From: Nonomuraea deserti
GTDB taxonomy: Bacteria > Actinomycetota > Actinomycetes > Streptosporangiales > Streptosporangiaceae
Assembly: GCF_004348685.1 (NCBI RefSeq)
Contig: NZ_SMKO01000027.1
Location: 1-64,000, forward strand
Direction of reading: 5' to 3'
DNA: 64,000 bases
Position numbers and translations under genes: made by a program
Notes under the pieces: model-generated
Databases searched by the model: none
What the model was told of the DNA's origin: nothing
What the model saw: only the letters and a program-made list of their open reading frames with translations
Shown here: piece after piece, positions 56,621-64,000 of the stretch
Layout: the number at the start of each line of letters is the position of its first letter
Position numbering within the stretch: position 1 is the stretch's first letter

Positions 56621-58648
56621 TCAGTCGCGGTCGTTGCTCACCGTGGTCTTCTGGACCTGCAGGAGGAACTCCGCGTTGGACTTGGTCTCCTTCATCTTCT
56701 CCAGGAGCAGCTCGAGCGCCTGCTGCATGTCGAGCGCGTGGAGCACCCGGCGCAGCTTCCAGACGATCTGGAGCTCGTCCTTGCCCATGAGGATCTCTTC
56801 CTTACGGGTGCCGGACGCGTCGACGTCGACCGCGGGGAAGATGCGCTTGTCGGCCAGCGAGCGGTTGAGCTTGAGCTCGGCGTTGCCGGTGCCCTTGAAC
56901 TCCTCGAAGATGACCTCGTCCATCTTGGACCCGGTCTCGACCAGGGCCGTGGCGAGGATCGTCAGCGAGCCGCCGTTCTCGATGTTGCGGGCGGCGCCGA
57001 AGAAGCGCTTGGGCGGGTAGAGGGCGGTGGAGTCGACACCGCCCGACAGGATGCGACCGGAGGCCGGGGCCGCCAGGTTGTAGGCGCGGCCGAGGCGGGT
57101 GATCGAGTCGAGCAGGACGACCACGTCGTGGCCCAGCTCCACCAGGCGCTTGGCCCGCTCGATGGCGAGCTCGGCGACCGTGGTGTGGTCTTCCGCGGGA
57201 CGGTCGAAGGTGGAGTGGATGACCTCGCCCTTGACCGACCGCTGCATGTCGGTGACCTCTTCTGGCCGCTCGTCCACGAGCACCACCATCAGGTGGCACT
57301 CGGGATTGTTGCGGGTGATCGCGTTGGCGATCGCCTGCAGCACCATCGTCTTACCGGCCTTGGGCGGCGAGACGATGAGACCGCGCTGGCCCTTGCCGAT
57401 CGGCGACACGAGGTCGATGATCCGCGTGGTCAGAATGTTCGGTTCGGTCTCGAGGCGCAGGCGCTCCTGCGGGTAGAGCGGCGTCAGCTTGTTGAAGTCG
57501 GGCCGGTTGCGGGCCTGCTCGGGGTCCATGCCGTTGACGGTGTCGAGGCGGACCAGAGCGTTGAACTTCTCGCGCCGCTCGCCCTCGCGGGGCTGGCGCA
57601 CGGCGCCGGTGATGACGTCGCCCTTGCGCAGGCCGTTGCGGCGGATCTGGGCGAGCGAGACGTAGACGTCGTTGCTGCCGGGCAGGTAGCCGCTGGTCCT
57701 GACGAACGCGTAGTTGTCGAGGATGTCGAGAATGCCGGCGATCGGGATGAGCACGTCGTCGTCGCCGATGACCGGCTCGCCGCTGTCGAAGCGGTCGCGG
57801 CCACGACCGCGGTTGCGCTCCCTGAAGCGGCCCCTGCGCCCGCGCCCGCCACGCTCGTCGTCATCGCCGCCGCGCTGGTCGTTGCGCTGGTCGCTGCGCT
57901 GATCGCTGCGGTTGCCCGAGTCGGTGCCGCGCTGGTCGCCACGGCCGCCGTCGCGTCCGTCACGGCCGTCGCGACCGTCACGGCCGTCACGACCGCCGTC
58001 ACGGCTGCTCTCCGACCGGTCGCCGCCGGAGCGGTCTCCCCGGTCGCCGCGGTCTCCCCTGTCGCGCCGCTCGCCGCGGCTGCGGCGCTCGCGGCGGCTC
58101 TCGCCGCGCTCGGAACGCTCGGGGCGGGTGTCGTTCTGGCCGGTCTCCACGGGCTGCGCCTGCTGCTGCTCGGCGACCGGCTCGGCCGGGGCGGCGACAG
58201 GCTCGGGCGCGGCGGAGGTCACGGGGCTCGCGGAGCTCGCGGCCACGGGCTCCGCGGCGGCGGGCTGCTGGGCGGCCTGCGGCGCGGGCTCCTCCGCGGT
58301 CTTGCGCGACCGCTCTCTGCGCGTCCGCGTGGGCCGCTCCGCGGCGGGCGTCGCCTCCGCCGGGGCCGAAGCGGAAGCCTCGGACGCGGCTGCGGGAGCC
58401 GATGCGCCTTCTCCGGAACCGCCACCCTGCTTCTCCTGGATGGCCGCGATGAGCTGGCTCTTCCGCATGCGCCCGGTCCCGCTGATGCCCAGCTCGGCCG
58501 CCATCTTCTGCAGCTCGGGCAGCACCTTGGCGGACAGGCCGGTGCCGGAGCGACGCGCACGCGGCTTGGCCGGGGCGCGGGTGGGGGTGTCGCCGGACGC
58601 GGGCTCAGCGCCTGATGCGTCGGAGAGGAGTTCGGTGGTGTCGCTCAA
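56621..58648 (-). CDS. rho: Transcription termination factor Rho
   Basis: 675 aa, against about 420 in E. coli. Residues about 30-75 are the Rho_N helical domain ([31 protein letters not shown]). About 75-280 is an actinobacterial insertion: Ala/Glu/Pro-rich, then Arg/Gly/Asp repeats such as [12 protein letters not shown] and [14 protein letters not shown]. The RNA-binding fold starts at [24 protein letters not shown], and the ATPase has Walker [16 protein letters not shown] (about 427) and [16 protein letters not shown]. The insertion is known in high-GC bacteria to widen RNA binding; it may also drive condensate formation. Confidence 0.96.
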   Translation of the reverse strand: MSDTTELLSDASGAEPASGDTPTRAPAKPRARRSGTGLSAKVLPELQKMAAELGISGTGRMRKSQLIAAIQEKQGGGSGEGASAPAAASEASASAPAEATPAAERPTRTRRERSRKTAEEPAPQAAQQPAAAEPVAASSASPVTSAAPEPVAAPAEPVAEQQQAQPVETGQNDTRPERSERGESRRERRSRGERRDRGDRGDRGDRSGGDRSESSRDGGRDGRDGRDGRDGRDGGRGDQRGTDSGNRSDQRSDQRNDQRGGDDDERGGRGRRGRFRERNRGRGRDRFDSGEPVIGDDDVLIPIAGILDILDNYAFVRTSGYLPGSNDVYVSLAQIRRNGLRKGDVITGAVRQPREGERREKFNALVRLDTVNGMDPEQARNRPDFNKLTPLYPQERLRLETEPNILTTRIIDLVSPIGKGQRGLIVSPPKAGKTMVLQAIANAITRNNPECHLMVVLVDERPEEVTDMQRSVKGEVIHSTFDRPAEDHTTVAELAIERAKRLVELGHDVVVLLDSITRLGRAYNLAAPASGRILSGGVDSTALYPPKRFFGAARNIENGGSLTILATALVETGSKMDEVIFEEFKGTGNAELKLNRSLADKRIFPAVDVDASGTRKEEILMGKDELQIVWKLRRVLHALDMQQALELLLEKMKETKSNAEFLLQVQKTTVSNDRD

Positions 58649-59105
58649 CTAAAAGGTCCTTCCCAGGGGTCGGGCGCCGGTTTTGTTCTGCCGGGCGTCC
58701 CGGAGGTGCTTGCGATCCGGCGGGACAGACCGGGTCGGGGTGCACTCTGCGATCTTCGGCTGTCGCTGGAGACGGCCGCCACTCTTGGGGAGGGGCTCGT
58801 CCAGGCCGCCACAGGACCGTGGCGCGTGGCTGACACCCCCCAGATTGCTGTCGCCAACCAGATGTCGAGATGATTCGAACGCGCAGGTCCCCGTCGTCGC
58901 CACCTCACGTTGAGCCAACCGGGTGTGGGCCAACCGGAGGCAACGGATTCCGGGGAGACAGCCGCGCTGCTCACGCCTCGCGACGTGAAGCATGATGCAG
59001 CGATGTGTGGCTGACAAGCACGCACCCACCAAGGGGGCATCTGGTGCGGCTATCAGCCTAACATCACCAGCGCACACGGCTATTCCCTGAAGGTCTAAAG
59101 AGGCA
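58649..59105 (-). other. Long leader region before rho
   Basis: 457 bp between thrB and rho without a supportable gene. Near 59060 the minus strand reads GTTAGGCTGAT, a possible -10 region, which would give a leader of about 400 nt. Long rho leaders are used for autoregulation in several bacteria; here this is inference from length only. Confidence 0.4.
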
Positions 59106-60017
59106 TCAGCGTGTCTCGGGGAACTGAACGTTCGCACCAACCGGGTCGACGTCCATTTGCTGGATGTGCCAGTCATTACCCACTTCTGGCGCGATCAAAT
59201 CCTGCGAATCCGATGTCGAAAACGCAAGAACCGCGGGACCCGCTCCCGAAACGACCGCGGGCACACCCACTGCACGGAGACGTTCTACCAGATGCGCGCT
59301 CTCCGGCATGGCAGGCGCGCGGTAAGCCTGGTGGAGCCGATCTTCTGTCGCGGCGAGCAGAACCTCCCGCTCGGGCCGTCGGGTCAGCGCGGCGATCAGC
59401 AACGCGGCCCTGCCGGCGTTGAAGGAGGCGTCCTTGTGGGGCACGTCCTTCGGCAGCAGCCCTCGCGCGGCCTCCGTGGACAGCCGGGTCGACGGGACCA
59501 CGACCACCGGACGGATGCGCTCGTCGGGCGCCAGTTTCACCATACGCGGCGTCCCCGTGTGGTCGCACCAGGCCACGGTCAGCCCGCCGGCCAGGCAGGG
59601 GGCGACGTTGTCGGGATGGCCCTCCATCTCGGCGGCCAGCGCGAAGACCTGATCGTCGGAGAAAGTCGTCACGCCGGCCAGCGCCCGCGCGGCGAGGATG
59701 CCCGCGCACACGGCCGCCGACGACGATCCGAGCCCGCGGGCGTGCGGAATCCTGTTACGGCACCGCAGGCGGATCCCGGCCGGTTGGGGCACGCCCATGC
59801 GGGCGAACGTCGTGCGCATGGCCTTGACGATCAGATGGCCCTCGCCGAGGTCGACCTCGCCCGCGCCCTCGCCCTCGACCGTGACGGCGACCCCCGGCTG
59901 CTCGGTGAGCGCGACCTCGACCTCGTCGTACAGGCTCAGTGCCAACCCGAGCGTGTCGTAGCCCGGCCCCAGGTTGGCCGATGTGGCGGGCACGCGGATC
60001 TGAACAGTGCTGCTCAC
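59106..60017 (-). CDS. thrB: Homoserine kinase
   Basis: 303 aa from GTG 60017 (GAGGG upstream). GHMP kinase converting homoserine to O-phosphohomoserine. N-terminal RVPATSANLGPGYDTLGLAL, ATP loop PHARGLGSSSAAVCAG, and the C-terminal GAGPAVLAF motif. Directly downstream of thrC in a leftward unit, 53 bp apart. Confidence 0.95.
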   Translation of the reverse strand: MSSTVQIRVPATSANLGPGYDTLGLALSLYDEVEVALTEQPGVAVTVEGEGAGEVDLGEGHLIVKAMRTTFARMGVPQPAGIRLRCRNRIPHARGLGSSSAAVCAGILAARALAGVTTFSDDQVFALAAEMEGHPDNVAPCLAGGLTVAWCDHTGTPRMVKLAPDERIRPVVVVPSTRLSTEAARGLLPKDVPHKDASFNAGRAALLIAALTRRPEREVLLAATEDRLHQAYRAPAMPESAHLVERLRAVGVPAVVSGAGPAVLAFSTSDSQDLIAPEVGNDWHIQQMDVDPVGANVQFPETR

Positions 60018-60070
60018 GTTTCCCTCATGATTCCTCACTTCCCCCGCGGCCCCCGCGCCCTGGCGTGGCG

Positions 60071-61129
<1,059 letters not shown>

Positions 61130-61200
61130 GATGGACTCCCTACCTGCGGTGTTCGGCACAGAGTGTACGGGGTGCGGACGACCGTCGCGGAGCCGCGTCC

Positions 61201-61233
61201 ACGGGACGGACACGGGACGGACACGGGACGGAC
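61201..61233. repeat. 11-bp tandem triplet
   Basis: ACGGGACGGAC occurs three times in direct perfect tandem in the gap between thrC and the divergent glycosyltransferase gene. Confidence 0.9.
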
Positions 61234-61333
61234 GCAGGCCACGTACCCCTGCCCCGAACAGTCGTTGGACAGGGGCACTATTCAGGAAATTCTCAGCATC
61301 TCCCGATAAGGTCTCGGCCAGGGGGTCACCACC

Positions 61334-62821
61334 ATGAACGCGCGTCCTGCTCTGAGGCAGAACGACTATTCACCAGTAGCGGTCCCGCGGCTCGGCGCCT
61401 GGTCACCCGACCTGTCCGTGAGCGTGGTGATACCGGCTCACGGCGGGCAGGGGCTCGATCTGACGCTGGCCGCGCTGGCCGCGCAGACGTACCCGGACCA
61501 TCTCATGGAGGTGCTGGTCGTCGACGACGGCAGCGATCCGCCGATCCGGCTGCCCGAGATCAGGCCGGTCAACACCCGCGTCGTCCGCGTGCGTGATGGC
61601 TGGGGCATCTCCAACGCCGTCAACACGGGCGTCAAGGCCGCCGACGGCGAGATCATCCAGCGCCTCGACGCCGACATGGTGGCCTGCCGCGAGCACATCG
61701 AGGCCATGGCCCGCTGGCACCACGTGACCGACTATCTGGTCAGCATCGGGATGAAGAAGTTCGTCGACACGCCGCCGGTCACGCCACGCCAGGTCTTCAC
61801 GGCGCGGCACCTGGACGAGGTGTTCGACCTGGCCGAGGCCGTGCCGAGCTCCACCGAGGCGACGATCGCCAAGACCGACGGACTGCGCAAGAGCCGCAAC
61901 CCCTACCACGTGTGCACGGGGCCGACCTTCGCCCTGCCCAGGGATGTCTTCCACGCCGTGGGCGGTCTCGACCCGAACGTGGTGCGGGGCGAGGACACCG
62001 AGTTCTCCTACCGGCTGGCGATGCACGGCGTGGTGTTCGTGCCCGAGATGGAGGCGCAGGCCGTGCACCTGGGGCTGCCCTCGCAACATCGTGACAGGGA
62101 GCGGGCCGTGCGGACGGTCGAGCCGTACCTGGCGCACCGGATCCCGCTCCGCAGGGACCTGCGCAAGGACCGCGGGCGGCGGTGGCTGGTGCCGTACGTC
62201 GAGATCGTGTTCGACGTGACCGACACGTCCGAATCCGTGGTGCGGCGGGCGGTGGCGGCGGCGCTGGACGGCAAGCTGCAGGACGTCGTGGTGACGCTGG
62301 TCGGGCCGTGGTCGCGGCTGGACGACGGGCAGCGCGTGACGCTGTCCGACCCGTGTTTCGAGCTGCGGCTGTTGCGTGATCTGTTCGCGCACGACGAACG
62401 CGTCCGCCTCATCGACGAGGCCGCCCCGACGCCCGCGCCGACGCCGTTCCGCTACCGGGGGCCGGTGGACGTGCCGCTGCACCGGGCGACGCTGGAGCGC
62501 ATGGTCGAGTCGGTGCAGAAGGACCTGGCGGGAATTTTGATCGTGGACCTCCCCGACGGGCGCTCCGCCCGGCTCGAACGCACCTCTGCGCTCGGCCGCG
62601 CCGTGCTCCTGTCGCCTTCGACGAACTGGGCGGGCGCCGACCTGGACGAGCTGATCGACACTACCCATGGGGTACGCCACGAGCCCCCGGACCGCTACTG
62701 GCCCGCGCCGCCCGCGCCCGCGCCGGAGCCGGTCACCATCCCCGCCCAGGTGACGGCGCCAGCGGAGCCGTCGGAGAAGACCCTGCTGAGACGCCTGAAG
62801 TCGGCCCTGCGCCCCGGCTGA
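61334..62821 (+). CDS. Family 2 glycosyltransferase
   Basis: 495 aa. GT-A fold N-terminal domain: [34 protein letters not shown] (D64-D65), and a DxD-type motif at RLDADM (112-114). [24 protein letters not shown] motif (about residues 213-235) is the usual acceptor-side ED motif. A second domain (about 280-440) of unclear fold follows, then a Pro-rich tail ending [12 protein letters not shown], an amphipathic basic end that may touch the membrane. No membrane spans. Convergent with a paralogue at 62858. Probably acts in cell-surface glycan or secondary wall polymer synthesis. Confidence 0.9.
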   Translation: MNARPALRQNDYSPVAVPRLGAWSPDLSVSVVIPAHGGQGLDLTLAALAAQTYPDHLMEVLVVDDGSDPPIRLPEIRPVNTRVVRVRDGWGISNAVNTGVKAADGEIIQRLDADMVACREHIEAMARWHHVTDYLVSIGMKKFVDTPPVTPRQVFTARHLDEVFDLAEAVPSSTEATIAKTDGLRKSRNPYHVCTGPTFALPRDVFHAVGGLDPNVVRGEDTEFSYRLAMHGVVFVPEMEAQAVHLGLPSQHRDRERAVRTVEPYLAHRIPLRRDLRKDRGRRWLVPYVEIVFDVTDTSESVVRRAVAAALDGKLQDVVVTLVGPWSRLDDGQRVTLSDPCFELRLLRDLFAHDERVRLIDEAAPTPAPTPFRYRGPVDVPLHRATLERMVESVQKDLAGILIVDLPDGRSARLERTSALGRAVLLSPSTNWAGADLDELIDTTHGVRHEPPDRYWPAPPAPAPEPVTIPAQVTAPAEPSEKTLLRRLKSALRPG

Positions 62822-62857
62822 CGGCGCCGCGGCGTGTCGGCGGTGGGCGCGCGGCGG

Positions 62858-64000
62858 TCAGCCGCGGAGGCGTTTGCGGAGGGCGCGTCTCATGGTGGTG
62901 GACACCATCACGCGCAGGCTCTGCTGAGCGCGGTTGGCGGCGGCGATCTGGCGGCGCAGGGTGCCGACCTCGCGGCGCAGCTCGACGGTGCTCTTGCGCC
63001 AGCGCCCCGCCTCCTCTTTCCACTTCGCCACCTGCGCCCGCAGCCGCTCGTTCTCGGCGGCCCGCCTGGCCGCCTCCGTCTGCGCCTCGAGGCGGGCCCT
63101 GTACGCCGCCCGCCGCCCGGTCGGCGGCTCGGGCTCGGCGGTGAAACCGTAGGTCTCGCCCTCTACCCAGGCGACTCCCGACACCGTGTCCACCGCGTCG
63201 TCGAGGTCCTCGCCCGGGGCCGCCACGATGCGGGCTCTGGCGAAGGCCGGCGCGCGTTCCAGCCGGGCCGCGACGACGCCGTCCGCCGATTCTCGCAGCA
63301 GCACGTTCACCAGGCCGAGGCCCTCGTCGCGGGCGAGGTCGAGCAGGCGGGCGAGGGTGTCCTCGCCGGGCGCCCAGCCGGGCGGCAGGCGCAGCAGGAA
63401 GGGCACGGCCGGGTCGATCTCCTCCGCGGACGCCAGGCGCACCCGGTGTTCGTGCTCGTAGTGGCCGCGGACCAGCACGAGTTCGAGGTCGGGGTCCTTC
63501 AGCGGCGCTCGGCGTTCGCCGCCGAGCCGCTCCCAGGGGCCGAGGAGGAGCACGGAGAGGTCGGGGACGGTGCCGGCGAGCACGGCGTCCACCGCCGGCC
63601 GCACGGTGTCGTAACCCACGGTGCCGTCCATCACCACGGTGACGTACGGGATCTTCCACCGCCGCGCCGGATGGCCGCGCAACCAGCGGTAGGCCGGGAT
63701 GCGGTCGGCCACGAACGCGTGGCTCACCCGGTCGATCGGCTGCTTGTCGCGCATCCGCATGGTGGGCCCGAGGTGGTAGGCGCGAGCCCGCGGCTCGGGG
63801 ACGAACACGGCTCCGGCCTGGGCGAGGCGGTAGCCCAGCTCGGTGTCCTGGCCGAGGATCAGGTCGTCGTCCATCGGGCCCGCCGCCGCGATCAGGCGGG
63901 CGTTGACGGAGGTCGCGCCGCCGACGTGCAGGCTGAACGGGCGCTGCGGGTTGGCGGTGAGCCCGTCGGTGCGCTCGACCAGGTCGACGATCCAGGCGTG
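62858..64000 (-). CDS. Family 2 glycosyltransferase (partial, 5' end outside window)
   Basis: 381 codons are visible, open to the window edge. The visible part starts inside the GT-A domain (GGATSVNARLIAAAGPMDDDLILGQDTELGYRLAQAGAVFVPEPRARAYHLGP, in parts), aligned with the ED region of the gene at 61334. A second domain like that of the neighbour follows, with WKIPYVTVVMDGTVGYDTVRPAVDAVLAG and LLLGPWERLGG. The last 90 residues are a coiled coil (RLEAQTEAARRAAENERLRAQVAKWKEE) ending in a basic tail. Paralogue of the convergent gene. Confidence 0.88.
   Translation of the reverse strand, partial: HAWIVDLVERTDGLTANPQRPFSLHVGGATSVNARLIAAAGPMDDDLILGQDTELGYRLAQAGAVFVPEPRARAYHLGPTMRMRDKQPIDRVSHAFVADRIPAYRWLRGHPARRWKIPYVTVVMDGTVGYDTVRPAVDAVLAGTVPDLSVLLLGPWERLGGERRAPLKDPDLELVLVRGHYEHEHRVRLASAEEIDPAVPFLLRLPPGWAPGEDTLARLLDLARDEGLGLVNVLLRESADGVVAARLERAPAFARARIVAAPGEDLDDAVDTVSGVAWVEGETYGFTAEPEPPTGRRAAYRARLEAQTEAARRAAENERLRAQVAKWKEEAGRWRKSTVELRREVGTLRRQIAAANRAQQSLRVMVSTTMRRALRKRLRG

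Noticed and set aside
58866-58890. GATTCGAAC-like sequence as a tRNA T-arm
   Set aside because: No acceptor, D or anticodon stems could be paired around it; no tRNA gene was found in the window.
58649-59176. 175-codon frame upstream of rho
   Set aside because: It overlaps the rho leader and the end of thrB, has no homology-like features and no ribosome binding site.

Overview
The window is high-GC actinobacterial chromosome. Almost every open frame uses G/C third positions. The gene content points to the order Streptosporangiales, most likely Nonomuraea or a close relative: NucS mismatch endonuclease, a DivIVA/Scy-like coiled-coil polarity protein, an ATP synthase operon with a long delta subunit and a DUF2550 gene beside atpC, and a rho gene with a large Arg/Gly/Asp-rich insertion. 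The genus is an inference; the class is close to certain.

Layout, left to right. 1-1.2 kb: the 3' end of an IS982-type transposase, a TetR regulator with a candidate operator, and a gene-free stretch. 1.2-5.1 kb: an IclR/GylR-type regulator and glpK-glpD, with matching 17-bp palindromes in front of both transcription units. 5.1-9.6 kb: an unknown gene and a leftward four-gene unit (MarR regulator, thioredoxin/TPR protein, cytidylate-kinase-like protein, NAD malic enzyme). 9.8-12.4 kb: a membrane protein with a Cys-containing outer domain, a DUF4230 protein and a 50-aa protein ending at paired hairpins. 12.4-18.5 kb: a DUF2332 gene, a decayed P-loop kinase gene, acetyl-CoA acetyltransferase, methylmalonyl-CoA epimerase, the Scy/FilP-like protein and an AI-2E-type exporter. 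18.6-30.1 kb: an alpha/beta hydrolase, an SDR, and a very large secreted pair (LamG/DNRLRE protein and an RHS protein with an unusual Arg/Ala-rich tail). 30.2-38.8 kb: hydrolase, small Cys/His protein, nucS, aldehyde dehydrogenase, TetR, STAS protein, an ABC-2 transporter with a histidine kinase, and a PduO-type cobalamin adenosyltransferase. 38.9-49.9 kb: DUF2550, the full atp operon (atpI-Z-B-E-F-H-A-G-D-C, read leftward), a WecA/TagO-type transferase and glyA. 50.2-53.2 kb: an unusual two-gene unit, an 869-aa repeat-rich protein and a 124-aa helical partner. 53.3-61.1 kb: threonylcarbamoyl-AMP synthase, prmC, prfA, rpmE, rho, thrB and thrC. 61.3-64 kb: two convergent paralogous family-2 glycosyltransferases, the second cut by the window edge.

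Much of 14-61 kb follows the gene order I recall from Streptomyces (thiolase-mce-scy, nucS, STAS, PduO, atp operon, wecA-like, glyA, sua5, prmC, prfA, rpmE, rho, thrB, thrC). Against that background the LamG/RHS pair, the repeat-rich pair at 50.2-53.2 kb and the glycosyltransferases where hom would be expected look like insertions. The repeat-rich pair is the best candidate for an undescribed system: an N-terminal helical hairpin, long disordered repeats, two copies of a roughly 65-residue domain of unknown function, and a coupled small partner with a WXG100-like look. The second is the RHS protein, whose post-core region is a roughly 125-residue Arg/Ala tail instead of a recognisable toxin. 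Regulatory finds include a Rex-like operator before atpI, a hairpin plus direct repeats between atpD and atpC, and the glycerol operators.
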